Below, piece after piece: positions 38,601 to 50,600 of a stretch of DNA of 64,000 nt. The DNA lies in assembly GCF_021155765.1 (NCBI RefSeq), contig NC_060118.1:14024146-14088145 (forward strand), written 5' to 3'. A program made the position numbers and the translations under genes. How positions within the stretch are numbered: position 1 is the first letter of the stretch; each line of letters begins with the position of its first letter. The stretch is from Diprion similis. Taxonomy: Eukaryota > Arthropoda > Insecta > Hymenoptera > Diprionidae. A model generated the notes under the pieces. The model worked only from the letters and a program-made list of their open reading frames with translations. It was not told the origin of the DNA and did not search any database.

Positions 38601-41600
38601 TCGAAAGCGGAAATCTGAGAAAAGCTATACAGGTGAATATTAGCTATGCCATCTTTCGAAACTAAGTGTACGGTATGTCGGTATTTCGGCGGGTATACCG
38701 ACTGTCGACTGTCAGAGTTGTGATCGAAGACTTGTTGATATTTACGAGTGCGGCTTGAACCTACGTTTGTCGTAAAAAAAAAAAAAAACACGCCTGACGA
38801 GTTATAATTTTCGTGACTGCAGATAAGCCCTCGCGAATACGACCTCATATTGACACCGGATGTGAACAGCGGGTCAAGGCATCAGTGGTTTTATTTTGAG
38901 GTTTCGAACATGGAGGGAAACTCTCCGTACACCTTCAATATAATAAATTGCGAGAAAGCTAATTCGCAGTTCAATTTTGGAATGAAGCCAATACTGTTTA
39001 GCGTGAGAGAAGCGCAGCTCGGGAGGCCCGGGTGGGTGCGGACCGGGACGGATATTTGCTACTACAGGAATTGCTATCAGAGGCCTACCAAGGAGAAGAA
39101 CTACTTGACGACGTCCTTCACCGTCACCTTCCCCCACGCCTACGACGTCTGCTACCTGGCTTACCATTTTCCTTACACCTATAGCCAGATGATGGCCAAC
39201 ATATGGAAGTGGTCGAAGAACCTGTCTCCGTCGGGCATTTATTTTCGCGCAGAGCCGCTCTGCGATACCCTGAACGAGAACGAGAATCCCGTGTTAACCG
39301 TCACGGCCCCGGAGTCGAAGAGTAATCCCATACAGGCGAGTCTGACCATCCGACGCACCGAATACTTACGGAATAATTGGTCGCGGGGTTAATTTAGAAT
39401 CGATTTTCAGAACCGGAAAATCATATTCCTCACGTCTAGAGTGCATCCGGGTGAGAGCAACGCCTCCTGGGTAATGCACGGTACCCTCGTGGCGCTCTTG
39501 GCCAGCTCCACCTACGCGAGCAGCTTGAGGGACGATTACGTGTTCAAAGTTGTTCCGATGTTGAATAGCGAAGGTGTTATCAACGGTTGGTAAGTCTGCA
39601 ACCAGCTTCAGTCAGAAAACGAACACTTGCTTCGTTTCTCTTTTGCCGGTAAACATCATCGCGTTGCGGGTGTTGAGATTCGTAAAACGAACGACAATAA
39701 GTTAAATAAGTCGTTGATAAGTTTTATGGCCATAAATCAAAAAATATTTGAACGTTACTGCGTAGGGGAATTGATGAGAAAAATTTGGCTACATTAATGA
39801 TCTGTTGGTGTTTCGTAAAAATGTAGTAATACCTTTATTAATTTTCAGTCATACAAAATTCTCATTCGCAACATTATAGGTACAGTATAATTATGAATAA
39901 ACGTATACAATTTTAAAAGAGTTTTCTTAGAGTCTAAGGTAATTTTGACTAATAAAACTGTCTGTGTCAATGAATCGATACGTTCGGATGACAGAAACGT
40001 TTCGTCGCAACGATCAAGTTTAAAAACTTGTTCAGGGAATCTCTGGTGGAAGGGTAAACTCCGAACGCAAGTTTTCGTTCGCAGCGTTTGTCTGCTACGC
40101 TCGGGTCACGTGAAATTTGTGGTCCCTGGCTCGGAGGCTGCTCTCTCACCAGAGATTCCCCGTATATTATAAAATTACATTTAAGAATATTCTCTTACGC
40201 GATTGAAAACGTCCCGCCTTGCAAACGTATGTCAATCGATGAATATAAACGACACGTGAGAGCAATTGAAATCGTAAGTGTTTTAGGCACCCGTTGACCA
40301 ACACCAAAACTAATTACCGTAATTGTAATTATAATTACTCGTCACTACGCCATAGTTGAGAATGATTTGATTCCAATGCCGTAGATCCCAGGGGAATTTT
40401 GTGTATTGCATACGGTTCGTTTTTTCATTTTCATTTTCCATTCGTTCGTTTCCCGCCCGTACTATGGACCGTGTGACACATACGAAGATGCGCGACGATA
40501 GTAGAATAGGTTAAAAAACAAACTTGAATTTAAAATCGTAGGAAAATAAAAAAACAACAAAAATGAAATGTCACATCGCATCTGCGAGTATCGCGAATTT
40601 TACATTTCAAGTCGGATCCGCCTATGAATAAACAGCATTTCGATAGTGATAAGTGAAAACCCAAAGACAAATGACAAACGGATTACAAGCACTTTCCCGG
40701 ATATAGTGTAGGTATATAACGTATATATACCGTATACTGCCAGAAAAATCCTTGAATATTGTTCGTCCATTTCACTTTGACTTCCTTCGCACTTAAAATC
40801 TATGTAATAAAACTGTCGACGATTCAAATATTTCCAAGTCTTAATCTAGGCATAAAATTAATTGGACGGAGGGTCTAGTACCTTGCCATTCGAGCGAACC
40901 TTGATATTGTACCTGTACCCTGGTTCCGCTTCCGGCAAAATGGTGCTCGAGTCGTCGTCCAGCTGTTTGAGGGGCGCCGAGGGCTCGTCTTGGTTCGGCT
41001 GGTCGTTGACGTAGTCCTGCTGGGAGTTGTCGTAGGGCCCGATGGTGCGCGCGTCCTCCAGCGCGTTGTTCGGTAGCTCAGTTTCCGCGACCTCGTAGTC
41101 CTCGGAGTTTTCTGCCTGCGCCGAAGCCGGACGGACCTCGCGGGTTTCGAGGCCGTCGAATGCAGGGTCTTTTCTAGTAGCGAACAAGCTGGCGATATCT
41201 GGGATATGGTCAGGCCCGGTATGGTGGTTCTCGGCGCTGACCATATCCTCGTCGTCCCCCTCCTCCCCCGCTCCGTGATCCTCGACGACGTCGCTTTCGG
41301 AAATTGTCTCCGAGGTCTCGGAGTTGGGGTCGGAGTCGGGGTTGGATGCGGAAGCGGAAGCGGAAGCGGGAACAGCTGTTACCAGTCTATTAACGATAGG
41401 ATCTTCGGACACCTTCTCTTCTGATTTAGAGTCCGAGGTTGAAGCGTTTTCCTCCGTGATTGCTTTGTCTTCGTTTTTATCTTCCACGACTGCTGGCGCG
41501 GCAGTTGTGGTCGTCATGTACGGCCGGCGATTTCTGTAATACGAAATAGGTGCAAATCGTTGATAATTCGATTCTCCTCCCGTCGTCATTACTCGGAAGG

Positions 41601-44600
41601 TTTCGTTTATTAGTACAATCAAAGCCTCGACCCGTGTGTTAAACTACCCTCGCGTGCACATATCACCACAGTTTCACCATAGAAAGAAATCGTACGAATA
41701 TGCGTTACTAATTCTGAGAGGTTGACCTAGAAATTGGCAAGTAGATATTTGCAGATTACATGGCATTCCTGCTAGTCGACTTCCTTTAACGTTGCGCTAA
41801 ATGTCGGCCGGGTTTCTCTACGTAAGAGGGTGTTTTTGCGTATCTAAATACATGTCTCACCTCTTACCCCTGTGTCGCCGAGACTGGAATGCTGCCGTAG
41901 TTGTAGTAGTAGCATCTCGTTTGTTCGCATATGAAATCTTTGAAGAGGGTGCAGTCTTCCGTTACCCATTCCAACGTCGGCGCCTTCATGACGACGCACA
42001 AATCGGCACTTCCGTTCTCGCCGCTAAACAATTGAGACAAGTTTTTTTCCTCAAATTTCACATCTATCTCGTGGTCTTCGTTCGTTCGAGAAAAAAAGGG
42101 CTTCTTGTTTTTCAAAGGGCAGAAAGTGTTTGCTCGTGTGATTTTCTATCTTACCTTTCCCTCGCTATTCTTTGGGGCTCGGTTCCTCGTGGCACGTAGG
42201 TTTCGCTGCGTCCCGGAAGTTTTCGCATGTAATCAAAGGTCGAATTGAAGGGCAGGCCGGTGCTCATCCACAGCATCATGTCGGTTCCAAGCTTGTTGCC
42301 CGATGTCCAGAAATCAAATTTAGTATAGCCGGCGTTTTGCAAGTACTGCGTCATCGTGTCCGCCTTCTCTTTTGTTTCAAAAGAGATCAACTGAAGCCCC
42401 AACGACCGGCAGTATTGATAAGCCAAGAAGTAGTTCAGTTCGAGACTGTACGGGTTCATTCTCGAAACGTAGTACTGCACTCCATCGAGTTGAATGGTCG
42501 TGATCCTTTGCGCTGAAACGATAAAAAAAAAACCAAAATAAATAAATAACTAAATAAATAATAATAATTTTCAAAATTCAACAACTGCGCGGAATCAATT
42601 GTCCGAATGGATCGGTACTAGTTTGACTCTGAACGTTGGTTGATAAATAAAGGTGAAAAGAGATCTTTCCGGGAATAGTAATTCCCTGAAACTGAAATTG
42701 TCCCCAGCTCCCATTGTACGTGCATACTGCTCGTCCCTTTTAGTTTCCCGAGGCATATTTTCTTAATATATTCACGCCGCATTCATTGCTGGGTGTATGA
42801 ATGACGGTTGCGCCGTGCACACACAACGCGCACGTGTTTGCTTGAAACGAGCCCAGCTATAGCTGCTGGCTGGCTACCAAAGCTGTCGTTTCGAGCCGTC
42901 ATTTTCGACGTCCATGGTATGCCTACGCGGGGAATTACGAGAAGAAAAATTCATTCGTACTTAACCCGTAATTTAATATTTGAAGGGGTATTCAACAGCA
43001 CGGGTCGCAATCACTGCAATCAGATCAGAATAGATATTCGTTCACTCGATGTGATGGGTATCCGGAATTATGACTGCAGTCAATCCGTAGGAAGCTTCAC
43101 TTAATTTCAACCAGATTTTCATTCAACGAGTTGAATTAAATTGCTGCAGATAGAGCCAGCAGTCATTATTACAAGGTGCCCGTATTGAATTCTTACAGTC
43201 CGTTATAAAAATTTATAAGTCTCTATAACTGTACCTAATTGTAAGTAACCTGCCTTCATCGATCAACCACCGATATGAACACGTCAACGCCACGCGCATT
43301 ACGCGCACCATAACTTCCATCACGCTTCCTAATTTAGATCGAGCTTTGTAACCGTTACGTACAACTTCGTAACCGCGAATCGTGCCTTGCCTGCCTTGTG
43401 TAACTCATTATTTTCATATAGACTTATAAATATATCGCGTACACTTGATCTCCTCGCTTCTAGGCACCAGCAAAACTTTTGCTTTCTTACTCCTCGGTGT
43501 ACGGTATACACCACGACATTTAATTCTTCCATTAAACTTGTCGCCGGAGTCGCAGGTTATACGCTTGGCAATAACGGGCTCGTTGATGTTTCATTGACTC
43601 CAATTCGTTCTGTCTCCAGTCGAGCAGTGCAGCTGGTGGGGAACATTTTTCAGAGCAGTACTTACTGATACATTCATTAAGGGACTACGGTATTCACATC
43701 GACGACAGTTCGAAACGAAAAATCCTCCTTACCGCGTCGATGACAGAGAAAAAAAAATTTACAACCGCGTAATGAAAATTGAATATCCTCGAATGATACG
43801 TTATAGTTGACAACCGAACGCTTATTCACAGTTTCTTGACCCAAGTTTGATGTGTAAACAAGTGCAGGTAGGAAAATGGGACGGGCAAAGGTGTTGCTTT
43901 CGAGTAGGTATCTCACCTTTCTCGGTGATTCCACTGTATACTGAAATTATACACGTACAATACGTCCCGCTTTATGCGACAAAATTTTTATCCCCGGATC
44001 AAGGGACAACTTAAGTTTATGCAACCGGACAGGGTTGCGGTTGCGTATATTTGGCTGTTGCAGTGATGTGTGCTCGGTAAGTTTCTCATATGAAAAAAGT
44101 AGCCCGAGGCAAAACAGCAGGAACAAAAGTAAACGAACGGACAAAAATAAAAAAGAGGGTAGGTCGAAGCGTTCGCAGAGTCCGAGTCGAAACTCCGTGC
44201 CCTCGGGGGAAATGTAATTCTGGTCTAGAAATGCGAACGAGTTCTTAAGCGTGTAGATCGTGGAACAGGTAGAGCAGGTGGTAAATGACCTGATGACCTT
44301 GAGCCAACGTCTACGTCGTGGTAGGCGCGCAAGAAATTGAACGAGGGTACGTGGGAACCGGCGTTGTACTTTTTTCACTTTTTCCCTTCAACTTTTAAAT
44401 CGGTTATTTGTATTTTGATTCTAACTTTTTTCGAATTGAAATTCTATCGGACTCGGAAAAATTTGCTAAACTGTCATCATCGCTCGGCGGATGCTTGGAT
44501 TCTCGTTCGACTCTTTGCCAGCCACGGACCGCGTGGTCGTCAACACCGAGTTGTGCACAAGCAAGCACGATGCGGAACGTTGACAAATCGTATCCCTAAT

Positions 44601-47600
44601 TCAACCCGATTGCTTGTAAGCACGTATTTCCTGACCGTATGAATATCATCGCTGATTAATTGTAAGTGCAACTAGCGTATCTACTCATCCGCCATTGCGT
44701 CGGAACCAGATATTAATTGAGTTGATGAAAATATTTTGAATAGATAGGACTTGAATACATGCACGTATAAAGGTACAGGCACTCGCTTGCTATGTCCATT
44801 TCTGTTTCTTTAATTTCTTCTCGCACTAATTGTAAGAATGAAAAGAACGGTATCAAATATACAGATAAAACCACTTTTTGGTTATTTTATTAATTGATTC
44901 AAAAAATTTGCTAACGTTACAAGGTGAAAGTGTGAAATTTTTCAAAATATTATCAAATTCATGTAATCGGCACGATTCAGAGGTAAAAAATAATTTTTTG
45001 TTGCGTTATGCATTCAACGAAAATGAGTAAAGTTTCAACGCACCTGAATCGTAGAGAGTTTAGGAAAAAATTGCTTAAAAACGGTGGTTAATGTTGAGAA
45101 AAGCAAATCATCGTACATTACAAGAGTTCCCTTCCTATCCGTCAATCAGACCGACATAACCGATTGCTGGAAATAAGTGCGAAAAATTGACTAGTAATTG
45201 ATTACTGTTACTCACCCGAAGTACAAGCAGCCGCGGCGATGAGTAGGAAGAGGGCGATCTTCATCGTGGTTATATGTTTAAATACGACTTCCGGTACAGT
45301 TCCCGACGTGAAATTCGAGGGACGTTGGTGTCAGGGTCGCGTTGTCGAACTGGCGTAGCGCTGCGTCGACGGTCCTCTTAAGAGTCCTCCGTCGGCTCGG
45401 CCGCCACGCTCGACGTCCGTCGAGGAAGGGTGGTGGGGGTCATTCGCTGCCGATGATGATTCACGAAGCAACGCCGAGTCGGCTCGAAGATGGTCAATTC
45501 CTTCGGCCGAGGAAGACATCGCACTGAGCTAGGTGGATGGATTCGCCCCGGTATTTTCCAGGGCCGTTATTTTACCGTCGAAATCACGGAGGAACCGCGT
45601 CACGACGCGAACGCCACCGTTGGGGGCATGAAGGCGGTAAATCATCCCGAGGGATCGGATCGTGGCGGCGTTTCACCCTCTCGAGGCGACGCGCGAAGTC
45701 GCCTGAATAAATTGATGCCGCGCGAAGCAGGCGCGATTTCTTTTCCGGAGCTGTAAACGCTGCGGATCTCCCGGGGCGGGGCTTCTACCGTGAAATTACC
45801 TCGTCCTGGATGACGGGAGCGTTTTCCAACATCTCATCCGGTCTTTCGGCTCCGAGCATCGTTCCGAAAAAGAGTCGAACGACGGGACCGCCGCGATTCT
45901 CTTGTCTGGTTGTTGGTACCGAGCCGAGTAGCTCGTTACATCTACTCCAGGTTAAAATTTCATCCTCGTCGTGACTCGTCGACTGGTTTCGTCGAGCGCC
46001 GCCGGGCTGACGGAGCAGAAGGTACACGACGCCACGCATTCCTTAACACGCCGCGGCGGAGACCCTGCACGATATCGGGAGAAGCCTCGTGCAGAGGCTC
46101 GCTTGATCTCGGATAAAGCGGGGGCTCCGCGGTCGACGTGCAGGCCGAAGGGGTCCAGAGGGCATCGGGTGTGTACGCGAATAGCGAGGGGAAGAGGCAG
46201 GCGCGGCGCGGGGGTGAGGAGGGCGGCGACGAGAGGAGAGGAGAGGAGAGGAAAAGAGAAGAGAAGAGAAGAGAAGAGATGAGATGAGCGGGCCCCCGCT
46301 AGAGAAGCAGCTTCTCAGCGCTTGGCGAGCTCCCGAGCATCGTGCCGTGCCGTCGCGAGTACTTTGTTTTTGCAAAATAGAGGAGCAACAAGAAAAAAGA
46401 AGCCGCGAGGGGGTTCGATTCTTGACCAGGTCTATTTCAGGCTGCCCGCTCCTGCTGCTTCTGATACTCCTGCGCTGCTCATGGGAGCCTATGTAAGGCT
46501 GTATTCCCGAGCTCTTGGCCTTAGCCGAAGGTTGGAAAGACGGCGACTCGACCTCTACTTGGTTGGTATTATACGCCGGGCCCCGGGATGAGCCTAGGAC
46601 ATACAGTGATCCTCATCTCAAGGTTTCTCACGAGCCTGCAGCCTAATCGCGGAGTGCGAACGCGACGCGCGGACGTACGACGTTGAAAGTCACCCGGCTC
46701 TGCTGCTCTTTTCTACGACGCTTCATTCATTTTCCCCGCTATTACGAGAACCTTTATTCTGCGAATTTGTAGCGTACGCCTATTACATCTGTCGCAGGGC
46801 ATCTACCGTTAATTATTGGAACCGATGAGAAAACGTGAAATAAAAGATAACGACAACGGTTAACTTCAACCACCTAATAGCGGAGCAGATTTTCCTAGAG
46901 CTTAATCGCTCCAGTTTTTTTCATCTCGTCTGTTACTTTTGCCTCTGGTTCCCTCTTTGGATCCTTTCCAGTCTTTCACGTTAATTGGGCGAACGCCCTC
47001 TATACTCGTCAGGATTGCGAGATAACGTCAACAAGTTGCGCATAAACCTTCATTGCAGAATTTCACCTGTTTCGTCTGCGATATAGAGTATTTGTCGGCA
47101 CGACGTGCGAACAATATTTGCAAACACGCGAACCCTCTCGAAGTAGTTGGGAACGTATCCTTCACCTTCCCGAGCCTCTTAGCTCCGTGGGAGTCTTTCC
47201 TGCGCAGGCACGCGAAGAAGAAGAATCCCCCCTCACATCACTTCAATTAAGGACTCGAGCGGCGCGTTATGCACATGCCCCTTCGCGGATATATTTAGAT
47301 ACTTGCCTCCTTACGCTCGGCTAATGCGACTATCAAAACCAGATCGCTCGTGATATCCCGCTGAGCAAATGGAGCCCGACGTACCCATTTCGCTTTAAAT
47401 CACTGTCACGTGTTAATAACACGCGGAGGGGAAACTTTCGGTGTCTATATACCCCCACGTAGACGCGGTCAAGCTGACGTGTCAGCTCGTCTGACCGCAC
47501 CGTTTCATTTTATCAACAAGCCCCCATATGCACACACCCTGTGAGCTTGGGATAAGACGATGGTCTGCGTGCACGTGGAACCGAGATATTCGTACATTAA

Positions 47601-50600
47601 AAAGATCGGCTCACCCCTTTCGACTACCTGTATGCTCTTATTGTTGGATTTATTAACGCAAGGGTCGACAGTCCGCTGACGTGGATGAGAATTAGACGCT
47701 ATAACCAAGAGTCGTTCAATTATTATCCTCCAAGGATGAGTTACGGGAGCCTTTGTCCAGCGTCATGCTGAGACGGCTCGGAGGATTTTTACAATTAGAG
47801 TTTCTTCGTCCGACATTCTACATTGCATGAACTTGTTTCGCATGGTTAATTAAAGAGTCGTTAAAAGTTTCTACGAGTTTGCATCGGTTCTATATATAGG
47901 ATAGTTTTATGTTTTGCTGCTCGATCTTTGTGTTCCGCTCTTCCCCCTTCTTCGTAATCTTTTTCACAGAATACTTACACCGGCCCCAGATCAGCTCAGC
48001 TCAGCTCCGCTCGGCTCCTCGAGTCCTCGTACTGGATTATAGCTTCTCGGTAGTCTAGCGCATTGTTCTTGGTAGTGTGCGTGTGTCTCGAGTCACATAT
48101 TTGTGCACATGTAGAGTCCTAAACTGCGACCCTGAAATAGCCAGACCCGTACATAACCAACCTGAAATCGACAAACTTCGCCACGAAGCCTTTGGTCCCT
48201 TTGGCAGCTCCTCTGTCTCAATAGTTTTTACTTTCATCCTTAACTTTTTGTTGCTCTTGCTTTTCTCTTTTTCTCCTTTGACGACACCTCTTCCCACCTG
48301 CTTCACTCTCGGTCCCTTTCTTGGTGGCAGCATCAGGCGAAAGAACAAAAGAATAACGTCCAAGAGAAATGCCTGCCTATATGGATGCATGTACTATAAT
48401 AATGTATACGTGTACGTAAAAGTTGCGGGTGGAATCCCAACTAACCGTGACAATGACGAAATTAGTCAGTGGTTAACGGAAAATGCTGCTGGAATAACAA
48501 ACCGGGAGAGTTGCGCGGTTTGTAATAACGCCGGCATTTCATTTCTTCACCGACGGCCAATCTTTTACCTTCTTCTTTTACACTCTGTCGACTTTCAATC
48601 CGCCCATGGTGAAAATTAGCTACTCGTGGAACCTAGGCGCGTGAAATTTTCTTGAAACTAACAACAAAATCTTGACTTACTTCATCCCGCCGAATGTTCG
48701 GTTCCACTGTGAGCTTTATACAAATAAAAAAAAAAAAATAACCAAGAGAAAACGTGTCGGTCGACGGTGCGAAAATTCTGAAGGAGTGAGTCTCGTCTCA
48801 GTGGTTGAGCTGGAACAGACCTCGTAAAAAAAATAGGGGGGTAGAGGGAATATTATCCTAAAATCGTTGCGAGGGGAAACGAACATTGAGATCTGAGAGT
48901 AGTGTAAATTTACACTACGAAGCCTGAACTCGACGAAATCCTTACATTCGAGAATTCGTCGATTTCCTTATTCCTTTCGTTTTCCTTGTTCCCTCTCGCG
49001 TGTTAAGTACACATCCTTCGTTCCCCATTATCGTTCGTTCACTAGACTCGAAATCCGTGAATAATGGGAAAAATTGAATATCAAGTCCGTACGAGTCCTT
49101 GGGTGTAAGAACACCTACCTCGAGTTAAGTTATGAGTTAAAAAAACACGAACGAAGTATCTGTTATAAGCGAACCGCAGGCGTTTCACTGAAAAAGTTGA
49201 TTATTTCTGGCTTTGATCAACTAGTCCTATCTTTTTCCACTACAATGAGGGCCTTAAAATCATTCTTCTCATTATGTCAATTAGTTAAATCGTGAGAAGT
49301 AGCAATAAAGAGTCGAGTCCATGAAACACAAGAATATTTATGTAGGGCCACTCGAAAAATACGTTCATGTTTTTTGAAACTCCTAGACCCTTCCCTGTAA
49401 CAACTAGTTGGTTTACTTAAACTATCTTAAAATAATACGCAACAAAACCATCCTCTCTCCAAAAGCAAAGTCGTATTTCTTCCATGTCCTTTGCGTTTAT
49501 TTTTTGTGTAACATTAATTCTTCACAAGTATAAGTTCACGAGAGAACAATGTCTTAAGGTTCAGCAAGGTGCCCGGCTGCGCGTGAATTGTGCAGACGTC
49601 TCAGCGCGCATACGCATGGAAAATATTTTTCAAAAAGGGCAAAAAAATACGTTGTGAATCACTACAGAACTCAACGTACTTCTCTGCCAATGCTCGTAGA
49701 ATACGATTACGCACAGCTACAAGCAGAATCAAGTTAACTCGAGTTAGGCTGCTGTTACTGCATCCATCAGCTGATCATTGCGGTCATCCTGACGCTTCAA
49801 GCGGCTAGTTCGTCATCTGGCTTCTCATCTCCCGATATTTAGAATCTAGAAGATAGCAAAAAGTCAAATCAATTCTAATGGTTGAATAATTATGTGCTCG
49901 CTGGGGGAACTAAGGTGAATTCTTTTTTCCCCCTGGGTTCGATTCGTTGATTTTTGTCCACTCATCGTCAATACCGTTGATCGGTATTCGGTGGTGTTTC
50001 GCCAGGCGTGTGCTCGGCTGGTCTTCACGCTCGTCAAAAGCTCCACGAGCGTAACTATCCGAATCTCACACACCCGCCGCGGGTCTTTTTTCCGTTGCCT
50101 TCGACGAGAATTCAGGGCTTGGGTTCCCGCGCGGGTTCCCGGTTCGACCAGGGGATATTTGCCCGAAAGGTGGCGGTGGAAGGTTGACGGTTTCGACAAC
50201 CGAAGGTGGGCCCGCCAAGCCATGGATGACGAATGACGCGGGCCTTTCACAAACTATATCGACCAGCACCGGGCGCAACGCCGCCGATGCACGGAGAGAT
50301 TTGAGCGAGCAGCGAACGAAGCGAGTCCTCGCGCGCTCTACAAGCCTCTCTAGACGATTTCTTGGCCGGAGCGAGCAGGAGACGTCTTGCCGGTCAAGGC
50401 TCCTGCCAACCGAGTCATTGACATTGGGGCTCGCGGCACGGACGAGCTGACGTCGACGCGAAAAGGCTGCTGCCGACGCCATCACCAATTTACCTACCAA
50501 TTCGCTAATCACCGAATTACCCACGCCGCTCGTTATTATCAACCAACATATTTCACCGCGATACACAGTTCAAAGAGAACCAGCGGAAATCGGGAGCGAT

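Noticed and set aside
39336-39392. Reading frame continuing through 39336-39392 as coding
   Set aside because: It ends in a stop before the conserved HPGE exon. The conserved carboxypeptidase sequence resumes only after the GC-AG intron.
45277-45284. TATTTAAA as TATA box of the lectin gene
   Set aside because: It lies only 13 bp upstream of the ATG, so transcription from it would begin after the start codon.
48077-48619. 180-codon plus-strand frame in the carboxypeptidase intron
   Set aside because: It does not start with ATG, the opposite strand is also open, and the composition is dominated by low-complexity Leu/Phe/Ser. No homologous motif.
50066-50566. 166-codon minus-strand frame
   Set aside because: It lies in a GC-rich block where several frames are open at once. 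Arg/Ser-rich translation without motif; better explained by base composition.
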